NCBI GenBank assembly: GCA_030752605.1
Contig: JASMDX010000049.1
Coordinates: 62,001 to 126,000 of the forward strand
DNA length: 64,000 nucleotides
Source: GCA-2731375 sp002731375
Lineage (GTDB): Bacteria > Pseudomonadota > Alphaproteobacteria > GCA-2731375
Direction of reading: 5' to 3'
Part shown: positions 35,485 through 44,035 of the stretch, piece after piece
Position numbering within the stretch: the stretch's first letter is position 1
How the letters are laid out: each line of letters opens with the position of its first letter
Program-made: the position numbers and the translations under genes
The notes under the pieces: generated by a model
Seen by the model: the letters and a program-made list of their open reading frames with translations, nothing else
The model's database searches: none
What the model was told of the DNA's origin: nothing

Positions 35485-35643
35485 ACGCGCCAAACAGCGC
35501 CGGCGTCATTTCGTTTACGCATCGGCTCCGACACGCGGGTTGTTATAAAACTATACTGTCTACGCGGTTTCGCTGTCCAGCCAGGCAATGGCTGTCATCG
35601 GAATATTCTTCACGGCTCCTGTATTACAGCGATCCGTACTGCC

Positions 35644-36552
35644 CTAACCCGTCAGGATGATGACGACAATGGCTATCATGACCAGGGCGATGCCGGCCAA
35701 TTCCATGCGCGTGGTCTTTTCCTTGAAGAAAAACACCGAGGCGGCAAAAGTGAAAATCAGCTCGATTTGCCCTACCGCCCGGACGTAAGCGGCGTTTTGC
35801 AGGGTGAAGGCGGTGAACCAGCCGACCGAGCCCAGAAAGCCAACGACGCCAACGGCGGAGGCTGGTTTCCAATGGCGGAATACAGCCGTTATCTGGCCCG
35901 GCTCTCGCCACAAAAGATACCCCCCCAGCATCACAGTCTGCATGGACAAGGCGACGGCCAGGGCGAATGAGGCGCGGATCATCACGTCCATATCACCCAG
36001 AGCCAGAATGGCGCCCCGAAAGAAGACTACGGAAGAGCCCAGGAACGCACCACAGATTAAACCGACCAGGGTTGATTTTTCGAACAGCGAGGTCGCAAGA
36101 TTGCTCCAGCTCAACGCCGACTGGGCCATGGACAGCAAGATCACGCCGACCAGACCCAGCATGATCGCCGCCGTGCCCGCCATGCTGACCTCGTCGCCTA
36201 GCAGGATCAGGCCCAGCAGGGCGATCTGCAAGATCTCGGTCTTGGAAAAGGTCGTGCCCACGGCAAAATTCCGCAACGAGAACAGATAGATCAGAATAAA
36301 AGTGAATAGTATCTGCGACAGCCCACCCAGAAAACAATAGATCAAGAAGGTTGCATTAACCTCCGGCAGGGCATGACCGCCGTAACTAAGCACGGCCCAC
36401 AACAGAACATAGGACAGGGGCAACGCATAGAGAAAGCGTACATAGGAGGCGCCACCGGTGGAGAGCCGGCCCTTGATATGCTTCTGCAGGACCGAACGCA
36501 GGTTCTGCATGAAGGCGGCAAAGATAGTGATGGGGATCCAATACGAAAACAT
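35644..36552 (-). CDS. EamA/DMT-family transporter
   Basis: The 302-residue protein has ten hydrophobic segments in two repeats of five, as in drug/metabolite transporters, and ends ELAGIALVMIAIVVIILTG, typical of the last EamA helix. The substrate is unknown. It starts 7 bp after the Mth938-like gene, so it is probably the last gene of the yajC-secDF transcript. Confidence 0.82.
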   Translation of the reverse strand: MFSYWIPITIFAAFMQNLRSVLQKHIKGRLSTGGASYVRFLYALPLSYVLLWAVLSYGGHALPEVNATFLIYCFLGGLSQILFTFILIYLFSLRNFAVGTTFSKTEILQIALLGLILLGDEVSMAGTAAIMLGLVGVILLSMAQSALSWSNLATSLFEKSTLVGLICGAFLGSSVVFFRGAILALGDMDVMIRASFALAVALSMQTVMLGGYLLWREPGQITAVFRHWKPASAVGVVGFLGSVGWFTAFTLQNAAYVRAVGQIELIFTFAASVFFFKEKTTRMELAGIALVMIAIVVIILTG

Positions 36553-36559
36553 ATCTAAT

Positions 36560-36937
36560 CTACTCCATCGGGATCAGGGCGGCAGCAACGTCACGGCCTT
36601 CGGCGAGGAGGACGTTGTAGGTACGGCAAGCCGCTCCCGTGCCCATGGCCTCGATTACCACACCCCATTCGCGGACCTCGGCGCGCAAGGCGGAATCAAT
36701 CAGAGCACCGTTCTTGCCACAGCCCAGCAACAGTACGCCCACCGCCTCCGCTGCATCACGGACCGGCGCCAAATCATTGATGCCCAGGTTGCTTATGTCT
36801 TCGACGGACCAAGCTATTGTCTGGCCCGGCAAGACCAGGACTGAGCCTTCATACCGGATGCCCGAGACACGAAAACCGCCATCACCATAGCCGTCGATCA
36901 ACTGTCGATCAGCGGCTACAGGAGGCGTGATATCCAT
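36560..36937 (-). CDS. Mth938-like domain protein (DUF498 / NDUFAF3 family)
   Basis: The 125-residue single-domain protein has YGDGGFRVSGIRYEGSVLV and the LLLGCGKNGALI stretch typical of the family. The mitochondrial homologue NDUFAF3 is a complex I assembly factor. In Alphaproteobacteria the gene commonly follows secDF, as here with a 6-bp gap, but its bacterial role is not established. Confidence 0.85.
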   Translation of the reverse strand: MDITPPVAADRQLIDGYGDGGFRVSGIRYEGSVLVLPGQTIAWSVEDISNLGINDLAPVRDAAEAVGVLLLGCGKNGALIDSALRAEVREWGVVIEAMGTGAACRTYNVLLAEGRDVAAALIPME

Positions 36938-36943
36938 AATCGT

Positions 36944-37876
36944 CTAGGAGGTGAATTTCACCGCGCCATCTTCATCACCGCGGTGGCGTTTGCCCAGGCC
37001 CAGCACGATCAATAGCGGAGCCGCGATAAAGACCGAAGAATATGTCCCTACGATTACGCCCCAGATCATTGCGAAAACAAAACCTTGGATCACGGGCCCG
37101 CCAAAGATAAACAGCGCCACCAAAGCCAGCAGGGTGGTGACAGAAGTCATGGAGGTGCGCGACAGGGTATCGTTGATCGAGAGGTTCAGAACCTCAGTCA
37201 ATTCCATGGATTTATATTTGCGTAGATTTTCACGCACCCGGTCATAAACCACAACTGTATCGTTGATGGAGTAGCCGACGATGGTCAACAGGGCGGCGAT
37301 GGTGGAGAGGTTGAACTCCATCTGAGTGATGGCGAACATGCCAATGGACAGAGCAACGTCATGCACCAGAGCAACGACGGCGCCGACGCCAAAATGCCAT
37401 TCAAAGCGGAACCAAATATAGATTAGCATCAAAACCACAGAGAGCGCGATGGCGATCGCCCCGGCCTCGATCAATTCGCCACTGACCTTGGGGCCGACGA
37501 ATTCGGTACGGCGGTATTCCAGGTCACCGCCTAACGCAGCGTGGACTTTAGCCACTGCCTTCTGTTGCGCCGTGGCATCGCCGGGCTGCTTTTCAATGCG
37601 GATCAGGACCGTGTCGACGGCGCCAAATTCCTGCAGTGAAATTTCGCCCAGGCCCAGACCGCCTGTTTTAGTACGCAGGTCGCTCAAATCCGCCGGACCC
37701 CTGGTTTGCACCTCGATCAGAATGCCGCCACGGAAATCGATGCCGAAATTCGGCCCCGGCACAAATGCCATGACGACCGAGACCAGCACCAGCAGGGCCG
37801 AGGCGGCCATGGCCGGCTTGCGCCAGTTGACGAAAGGAACATTGGTCTTGGTGGGGACCAGTTTGATCTGAAACAT
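36944..37876 (-). CDS. secF: Protein translocase subunit SecF
   Basis: The 310-residue protein has one N-terminal TM helix, a periplasmic domain beginning GPNFGIDFRGGILIEV, and five C-terminal TM helices with YSINDTVVVYDRVREN and the NLSINDTLSRTSMTS motif. SecDF uses the proton gradient to help pull exported proteins across the membrane. ATG 37876 follows GGGGA at good spacing and is preferred over TTG 37882. It lies 10 bp after secD. Confidence 0.96.
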   Translation of the reverse strand: MFQIKLVPTKTNVPFVNWRKPAMAASALLVLVSVVMAFVPGPNFGIDFRGGILIEVQTRGPADLSDLRTKTGGLGLGEISLQEFGAVDTVLIRIEKQPGDATAQQKAVAKVHAALGGDLEYRRTEFVGPKVSGELIEAGAIAIALSVVLMLIYIWFRFEWHFGVGAVVALVHDVALSIGMFAITQMEFNLSTIAALLTIVGYSINDTVVVYDRVRENLRKYKSMELTEVLNLSINDTLSRTSMTSVTTLLALVALFIFGGPVIQGFVFAMIWGVIVGTYSSVFIAAPLLIVLGLGKRHRGDEDGAVKFTS

Positions 37877-37886
37877 ATCCAATCCC

Positions 37887-39524
37887 CTATATCGGCAGCG
37901 CCACGGGCCGGGTACGGCGCAGCCAGAACACCATGATCATCCGGGTCACGACGACGGCAGTGAAAACCGAAGTGACAATGCCGATGCCCAAGGTCACCGA
38001 GAAACCCTTGATCGGACCCGACCCCATGACGAACAGGATCACGGCGGCTATGAAAGTGGTGATATTGGCATCGAAGATCGTGCCCACGGCGCGTCGATAG
38101 CCTGCCTCCATGGCAGCGAATGGCGTCTTTCCGGTGCGTATTTCTTCGCGTATGCGCTCGAACACCAGAACATTGGCATCCACCGCCATGCCGATGGTCA
38201 GCACGATGCCCGCGATGCCCGGCAGGGTCAGTGTTGCCTGCAAGACCGAGAGAGCCCCCATGATCAGGAATAGGTTGATGATCAGTGCCACGTCGGCGAC
38301 CAAGCCAAAGATGCCATAGGACAGCACCATGAAAATCATCACGGCAACAAAGGCGATGATGCAGGCGATTTTACCAGCTGCAACTGAATCGGCGCCCAAC
38401 GCCGGACCCACCGTGCGTTCCTCCAGAATTTTCAGCGGTGCCGGCAAGGCGCCCGCGCGCAGCAGCAATGACAGATCCTGTACTTCCTGTACCGTGAAAT
38501 TGCCGCTGATGATTCCGGTGCCTCCTAAAATCGGCTCACGAATGACAGGCGCCGAAATCACCCGGCGGTCAAGCACGATGGCGAAGGGCCGACCCACGTT
38601 CTTGGCTGTGGCATCACCAAAGCGCTTGGCGCCCACGCTGTCAAAGCGGAAGGAGACCACCGGCATGTTGTCCTGAAACGTCGCCGAGCTGTCCACCAGG
38701 GTATCGCCGCTGACCATTACCCGCTTGCGCACCACGAACATATTCGCCGGGCCGCCATCGCCCCCATCTTCACCGACCCTGCGTTCATCGGATTCCAACA
38801 GCTCCGAACCGGGCGGCGTTCGTGCTCCGCCCATGATCTCTGCCGGCGATGTGGTCACGTCAACCAGACGAAAGACCATCTTGGCAGTCTTGCCCAGAAT
38901 ATTCTTTAACCGCTCGGGATCTTGCAGACCTGGCACCTGCACCAGGATACGCTCGTCGCCCTGGCGTTGAATGGTCGGCTCCCGCGTGCCCAGTTCGTCT
39001 ATGCGCCGGCGCACGATTTCGATTGACTGTTCGATGGCCGAACGCCGCCGCTCCCTGATCGCCTCTTCCGTCAAGGTAACCTGAATTTTGTTGCCATCGA
39101 CGACTTCGACCAAGATGTCTTGCCCGCCGGCGATGCCGGCTATGGCATTAGCCTGGACCGGCACCGCCAGTTTGCGAATTTCCGAGAGTGCCTGCTCCAA
39201 CTGTTCAGGTTTGCGAATAGTGACGGTTACCGCATTGTCCTGCTGGCCCAGAGCACGGTAACCAATACGTTTGCTCCGCAGGGCCGGGCGTACGGAATCG
39301 ACCAACGCCGCCAGCCGTTCCTCGACAACCACCGCCGCTTCGACCTCCAGCAACAGATGGCTGCCGCCTTGCAGATCAAGGCCCAAATTGACCTGCTTAT
39401 GAGGTAGCCAGTCGGGCAAGCCCTCGGCGGTCTTTTCCGAGACAAAATTGGGAACCGTGAAGGCAAGGCCCAGTACGCAGAGAATAGCGACCAGGGCGAC
39501 TTTCCAGGGAGCAAAATACAGCAT
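37887..39524 (-). CDS. secD: Protein translocase subunit SecD
   Basis: The 545-residue protein shows LGLDLQGGSHLLLEV near residue 50, a large periplasmic P1 domain, the VGRPFAIVLDRRVISAPVI region, and six TM helices with IAGIVLTIGMAVDANVLVFERI (the D4 motif with the proton-relay Asp). It acts with SecF and YajC beside SecYEG. It is 26 bp downstream of yajC. Confidence 0.97.
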   Translation of the reverse strand: MLYFAPWKVALVAILCVLGLAFTVPNFVSEKTAEGLPDWLPHKQVNLGLDLQGGSHLLLEVEAAVVVEERLAALVDSVRPALRSKRIGYRALGQQDNAVTVTIRKPEQLEQALSEIRKLAVPVQANAIAGIAGGQDILVEVVDGNKIQVTLTEEAIRERRRSAIEQSIEIVRRRIDELGTREPTIQRQGDERILVQVPGLQDPERLKNILGKTAKMVFRLVDVTTSPAEIMGGARTPPGSELLESDERRVGEDGGDGGPANMFVVRKRVMVSGDTLVDSSATFQDNMPVVSFRFDSVGAKRFGDATAKNVGRPFAIVLDRRVISAPVIREPILGGTGIISGNFTVQEVQDLSLLLRAGALPAPLKILEERTVGPALGADSVAAGKIACIIAFVAVMIFMVLSYGIFGLVADVALIINLFLIMGALSVLQATLTLPGIAGIVLTIGMAVDANVLVFERIREEIRTGKTPFAAMEAGYRRAVGTIFDANITTFIAAVILFVMGSGPIKGFSVTLGIGIVTSVFTAVVVTRMIMVFWLRRTRPVALPI

Positions 39525-39550
39525 GACGTGGGCCGCTTTGAGCTATTGAA

Positions 39551-39970
39551 CTATTTTTTTGAACCGAAGCTGAACAGTGACTTTTTCGCTGGCGGCGCGC
39601 CATCGTTGGCGGCGTCGGACTTGGCGTCATTCTTGCCGCCGCCGGCACCGGAAACCGGCGCGCCCTTGGCGAGCACATCCGTCAGGGTGGAGGAGATCAC
39701 TTTGACTCGAACATTTTCCGCCAACTCCACCTGCACCGTGGTGTCGTCAATGACCTTGGTCACCTTGCCGAACAGACCGCCGCCGGTGACCACCTGGTCG
39801 CCGCGGCGCACGTTGGAGACCATTTCACGATGTTCCTTGGCCTTTTTCTGCTGCGGGCGGATCAAAAAGAACCAAAACACGACGAAAATCAGCAACAGGG
39901 GCATCAACTGTACGAACATGCCGCCGTCGGCCGCGCCGCCGGCCTGCGCAAAAGCGGGCGAAATGAGCAT
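39551..39970 (-). CDS. yajC: Preprotein translocase subunit YajC
   Basis: The 139-residue protein has a single N-terminal TM helix (LMPLLLIFVVFWFFLI), then RPQQKKAKEHREMV and the VRRGDQVVTGGGLFGKV core. A lysine-, serine- and alanine-rich tail (residues 110-139) is longer than in E. coli YajC. It is the first gene of the secDF operon. The 203-bp spacer to the RidA gene probably holds its promoter. Confidence 0.95.
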   Translation of the reverse strand: MLISPAFAQAGGAADGGMFVQLMPLLLIFVVFWFFLIRPQQKKAKEHREMVSNVRRGDQVVTGGGLFGKVTKVIDDTTVQVELAENVRVKVISSTLTDVLAKGAPVSGAGGGKNDAKSDAANDGAPPAKKSLFSFGSKK

Positions 39971-40173
39971 AAAGAATTCTCCGGTATCTAGTGTCTTGGG
40001 TCAGAAATTAAGTCGCGTTTAGAACGGTCATTTAAGGCGGCGGACTATAGCCCCGCCGTGGTAGATTGCAAACGCTAAAGCAAACATGCCATCAGCACTC
40101 GAGGCGCACTCTATCAGGTGCTGCTCGTTCCGTCGCACGGCAAGTCCTGGCCAGTCGAATTTTAAGTGCCGTC

Positions 40174-40587
40174 TCATTCCGGTATGATCGCCTCGATGTC
40201 GATTTCCATTTTCAGCTCGGGTTTGGCGAGGCCAGCGACAATAAGTCCAGTCGAACAGGGGTAGACCCCTTCAAGCCAGCGTCCGATCACCCGGTATACA
40301 GGCTCGCGGTAGGCATAGTCGGTTATGTAGATGGTCGTTTTGCAGATGTGCGCCAGTTCAGCGCCGGCTTCCTCCAACAGTGCTTTCACGTTGGTCATGG
40401 CGGTCTCGGTCTGGGCGGCCGGATCGTCGCCGGCATAGACTCCGTTCAGAGAGGTCGCCGACTGCCCGCGCAGAAAGACCCGGTTGCCGGCTTTCACCGC
40501 CATGCAAAGGCCGAAATCAATATCATGGCCAACCTTGCCCACGTATCGGTCGCGCATGTTGAATTTGCGAAATCTCTTGTGTGCCAA
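40174..40587 (-). CDS. RidA/YjgF-family protein without the catalytic arginine
   Basis: The 137-residue protein matches the Rid fold: LCMAVKAGNRVFLRGQ, ICKTTIYITDYAYREPVYRV and a C-terminal MEIDIEAIIPE. The Arg that in RidA activates water for imine hydrolysis (V-A-R-L) is Gly here (VAGLAKPE), so it is more like the Rid4-7 group of uncertain function. I choose TTG 40587, giving AHKRFRKFN at the N-terminus as in relatives, because GGGGAG lies 8 bp upstream. It sits between yajC and a radical SAM gene. Confidence 0.75.
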   Translation of the reverse strand: MAHKRFRKFNMRDRYVGKVGHDIDFGLCMAVKAGNRVFLRGQSATSLNGVYAGDDPAAQTETAMTNVKALLEEAGAELAHICKTTIYITDYAYREPVYRVIGRWLEGVYPCSTGLIVAGLAKPELKMEIDIEAIIPE

Positions 40588-40644
40588 TTTATCTTCTCCC
40601 CGATAAGTGTCTGGATTATCCAATAGTGGACGGCATGAACACCA

Positions 40645-41961
40645 TCACCGTGGCGCGCAGCATTTCTTGTACTTCAGGCCACTGCCGCAGTGGCAGGGGT
40701 CATTTCGGCCAGGCTTCCTGTTTCCATGCCCGGCGTCCGTCATGATCCCAACGGCGGGACGGCGTTGACGTAGCAATTCCGCCATGCGCGCCATTGCCGG
40801 GCGGGTGTGGCTGTATATGCGTCGATAGCCCTGGCAAAGATGATTCAAGCCCGCCTGACCGGACTTGGTTCTCGCAAACCGATGCTTGGGACAACCCCCA
40901 TTGCAAAGAGATAGGTCTGCACAATTCATGCACTGCCGGGGCAAATCACTCTTCTTGGCCTGCCCAAACCGCCGCTGTTGCGGCGCCGAGACCATTTCGT
41001 CGAGGTTTCCGTCGCAGATGTTACCCAGCCGGTATTGCGGATAGACAAAGTGATCGCAGGCGTAAAGATCACCGTTGCTTTCCATGGCTGGATTTCTGCC
41101 GCAAGTTTCGGCGAACAGGCACAGGCTAATAGGTTCGCCCATGGTGCCGGCCAGGATGACGTCGAACATCTGCACGAAAACCCTGCTGACGTCCTTGGCG
41201 ATCCATTCATCAAAAATGGCGCACATGAAATCGCCGTAAAGGCGCGGCTCAGCGCAAAAATCGGCCGTGCGGCAGTTTTCAGCGGCTTCGGCGGCTCCGT
41301 TAGCCAAGGATGGTGGCCCGGCGAGGTCACCGTCCACCCCTACCCGCTCGACAATGGGAATAAACTGCATGAAGCGAAAACCCAGGCCTTTGAGGTGGCG
41401 GTAGACTTTGAGCGGATGGTGCTCATTGACGGCGTTCACCGTAGCCATGGCATTCACCTCGACCTTGTGCCGCTGCAGAATCTCGAGGCTTTTCAGTACC
41501 CGTGCATGGGTGGGCCGCCCCAGGTGATCGCGGCGATAGCCATCATGCAGGTCGGCGGGACCATCCAGGCTCAATCCAACCAGAAAGTTATTGTCATGAA
41601 GGAAACGGCCCCAATCGTCCGTGAACGCCAGGCCGTTGCTTTGCAGGGCGTTGGTGATGCGGCGCCCGGTCGGGGCATGGCGTTCCTGCAAGGCGACGAC
41701 GCGCTTGAAGAAATTCAAACCCATCAAAGTCGGTTCGCCGCCCTGCCACATAAAATGGATTTCGGGCCCTGGCTGTGCCTCGATTTGCCGTTCGACATAG
41801 GTTTCCAGCACCGTATCGCTCATCCGGAAATCGGATCTGTCGGGATACATCTCCGTCTTCTCGAGATAGAAGCAATACTCGCAGGACAAATTGCACAAGG
41901 GGCCAATCGGCTTAGCAAGAATGTTAACGGCGGCGGCGGTTGAATCTGACAAGGTGCTCAC
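40645..41961 (-). CDS. Anaerobic sulfatase-maturase-like radical SAM/SPASM enzyme with C-terminal SEC-C motif
   Basis: The protein has about 438 residues and a radical SAM CxxxCxxC at Cys23, 27, 30 (CNLSCEYC), the PLCNLSCEYCFYLEK context of anSME, and a SPASM region with several cysteines (AETCGRNP, CNGGCPKHR). anSMEs oxidise an active-site Cys or Ser of sulfatases to formylglycine. The last 20 residues are a zinc-binding SEC-C motif (GRNDPCHCGSGLKYKKCC), an unusual addition. No sulfatase gene is in the window, so its target could be another protein. The start is uncertain: GTG 41961 or TTG 41952, neither with a strong ribosome site. Confidence 0.83.
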   Translation of the reverse strand: MSTLSDSTAAAVNILAKPIGPLCNLSCEYCFYLEKTEMYPDRSDFRMSDTVLETYVERQIEAQPGPEIHFMWQGGEPTLMGLNFFKRVVALQERHAPTGRRITNALQSNGLAFTDDWGRFLHDNNFLVGLSLDGPADLHDGYRRDHLGRPTHARVLKSLEILQRHKVEVNAMATVNAVNEHHPLKVYRHLKGLGFRFMQFIPIVERVGVDGDLAGPPSLANGAAEAAENCRTADFCAEPRLYGDFMCAIFDEWIAKDVSRVFVQMFDVILAGTMGEPISLCLFAETCGRNPAMESNGDLYACDHFVYPQYRLGNICDGNLDEMVSAPQQRRFGQAKKSDLPRQCMNCADLSLCNGGCPKHRFARTKSGQAGLNHLCQGYRRIYSHTRPAMARMAELLRQRRPAVGIMTDAGHGNRKPGRNDPCHCGSGLKYKKCCAPR

Positions 41962-42098
41962 TCTGTGGACGGTCTCAAAATATGGCGGTAGTTTACAATG
42001 AATTCGCAACGGAGGCGCGCGACAAACTGACCGTTGACCGCACGGGCCGGCGGGACTACGTTCCCGGCCTTCCAGAAATATTAGGCCAAGAGAATTTC

Positions 42099-42986
42099 AT
42101 GTCCGCTTCCAAATCAGACACTACATCCGCCCTGAATGCTGACGTCGCGCCCCTTTTGGCCCGCATCGCCGATGCCCTGGAACGCATGGCACCGCCCAAG
42201 ATCGATACCATCGATCTAAGCGCCGCCGATGCCTTTGTTTGGCATGCCGACAAAGGCCGGCTCGCGCCAGTCACCAAGGTCAGCCGCATTGAGCTCTACC
42301 TATTGCAAGGCATCGAAACTCAATGCGATATCCTCTCGGAGAATACCCGTCGCTTCACGGAAGGGCTGCCGGCCAATAATGCCTTGTTGTGGGGCGCGCG
42401 CGGCACCGGCAAGAGCAGCCTGGTGAAGGCCTTGCACGGCGCCATTGTTCAGGAAACACCCGGCGCCTTGAAACTGGTGGAAATTCATCGTGAAGATATA
42501 CCCTCCCTGCCCCAATTGTTGACATTGATGCGGCAGAGCGAGCATCGCTACGTACTGTTTTGCGATGATCTATCCTTTGACCATGACGATGCGGCGTACA
42601 AATCCCTGAAAGCGATCCTGGAAGGCGGAATCGAGGGCCGGCCCGGCAATGTGATCTTTTACGCCACTTCTAACCGCCGACACCTGATGCCGCGCGACAT
42701 GATGGAGAACGAACGCTCGACCTCAATCAACCCCTCGGAAGCGACGGAGGAAAAGGTCTCCCTCTCCGACCGTTTTGGATTGTGGCTGGGCTTTCATAAC
42801 TGCAGCCAGGATGATTTCATCAGCATGCTGCAGGGTTATTGCGAACATTATGGCCTGGATATCAGCGACGAGGACCTGCGTGCCCAGGCCATCGAATGGT
42901 CGGTCACCCGGGGCGCCCGCAATGGCCGGGTGGCTTGGCAGTTCATTCAAGATCTGGCCGGGCGTTTAGGCGTCAGGATCGATTAG
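42099..42986 (+). CDS. DUF815 family AAA+ ATPase
   Basis: The 295-residue ATPase has a Walker A of GARGTGKSS at 99-107, a Walker B-like FCDDLSF, and SNRRHLMPRDMMENE followed by the sensor region. The family is widely conserved in Alphaproteobacteria but has no firm function. ATG 42099, with AAGAGA upstream, is chosen over the upstream in-frame start at 41940. It is on the opposite strand to its neighbours and its last 14 bases overlap the end of the nlpD-like gene. Confidence 0.85.
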   Translation: MSASKSDTTSALNADVAPLLARIADALERMAPPKIDTIDLSAADAFVWHADKGRLAPVTKVSRIELYLLQGIETQCDILSENTRRFTEGLPANNALLWGARGTGKSSLVKALHGAIVQETPGALKLVEIHREDIPSLPQLLTLMRQSEHRYVLFCDDLSFDHDDAAYKSLKAILEGGIEGRPGNVIFYATSNRRHLMPRDMMENERSTSINPSEATEEKVSLSDRFGLWLGFHNCSQDDFISMLQGYCEHYGLDISDEDLRAQAIEWSVTRGARNGRVAWQFIQDLAGRLGVRID

Positions 42987-43971
42987 GTTCGATCTTCAGG
43001 GCAGCTTGGCGGGAGGCCAGATACCGGGCTGGATTTACGGCGCGGCGGCCCTTGCGGATTTCGAAATGTAGTTGCGGGCGGTTTGTATTGCCGGTACTGC
43101 CCGCCCGTGCGATACGCTGGCCTTTGCGCACCACATCGCCGACCCTGACCACCAAGGTCTGGTTATGGCCATACGCGGTCAGCCATCCACCCTTGTGGCG
43201 CAGCAATAACAAATTGCCGAAACCCCGTAGTTCGTTACCCGCATAAACCACCACGCCGTTATCGGCCGCTCGCACCGGCGCACCGGGTTTCACCGCGATA
43301 TTGATACCATCGTTATGCAGACCGTTGGCCTTGACGCCAAAGCGTGAAATGACCCGGCCCTGAACCGGCCAGGCAAAGCGGCCGCTGGCGCGTGCCGGCA
43401 GTTTGGTGGTAACCGGATTTCGCCTAGTGAATTTCGGCTTCCTGGCTTTTCCGGCCGGTCTGGGCACGGCGGTTACTTCCTGTGGGCTGGCTGATTTCGC
43501 GATCCGTGTCTCGCTGCTTGGCAGGCTAAGGCGCTGGCCGGGCCGGATTTTATAGGGCGGCGCCACATGGTTGCGCCGCGCCAGGGCATAGAGCGAGACA
43601 CGGTGCCTGCGCGAAATTGAATACAGCGTTTCCCCCGCTACGACCCGGTGATAGCGCACGGCGGGAATTTTCAGCCGCTGGCCCCGCTGTAGTCGATACG
43701 GCGGGCGCAGATCATTGGCCGCGATCAGATCGCGCAGATCGACGCCGGAACGTCGGGCGATGGCATACAGGGTTTCATCCGCCGCCACGCTGTAGCTACC
43801 CGCCGCCACGGCAGTGGCGGCGGAGTTAGCCTTTCGCGGCGCTGCCGGCGTTTTGCTGGTCGCGCTGGATTGACTGCCATAGACAAGGGGTGCGGGCACC
43901 GAACGGGCGCAGGCCGCCACGGTCAACAATACCGCCAGCCCCACAAATGATTTTATCCGCATGCTCCGCAT
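42973..43971 (-). CDS. NlpD-like lipoprotein with two LysM domains and a degenerate M23 domain
   Basis: The 332-residue protein has a lipoprotein signal with lipobox ending at Cys21 (LLTVAAC), LysM domains at about 59-103 and 107-151, a basic linker, and an M23 peptidase-like domain at 215-315. The zinc ligands are replaced: HxGxD becomes Asn220-x-x-x-Asn224 and the first His of HxH is Gln300. This points to an activator of amidases, as for E. coli NlpD/EnvC, not a peptidase. Its place after surE-pcm fits nlpD. Either ATG 43971 or ATG 43962 may be the start. Confidence 0.85.
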   Translation of the reverse strand: MRSMRIKSFVGLAVLLTVAACARSVPAPLVYGSQSSATSKTPAAPRKANSAATAVAAGSYSVAADETLYAIARRSGVDLRDLIAANDLRPPYRLQRGQRLKIPAVRYHRVVAGETLYSISRRHRVSLYALARRNHVAPPYKIRPGQRLSLPSSETRIAKSASPQEVTAVPRPAGKARKPKFTRRNPVTTKLPARASGRFAWPVQGRVISRFGVKANGLHNDGINIAVKPGAPVRAADNGVVVYAGNELRGFGNLLLLRHKGGWLTAYGHNQTLVVRVGDVVRKGQRIARAGSTGNTNRPQLHFEIRKGRRAVNPARYLASRQAALKIEPNRS

Positions 43972-44035
43972 GGCGGCACGATACCCCCCACCGCGCCCGA
44001 CGGCAAACTCTACTGCGAAGGCCTATAAACCTAGT

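Noticed and set aside
40092..40125. CAGCAC...GTGCTG inverted repeat in the yajC-ridA spacer
   Set aside because: Six-base arms with a long loop are expected by chance in this composition.
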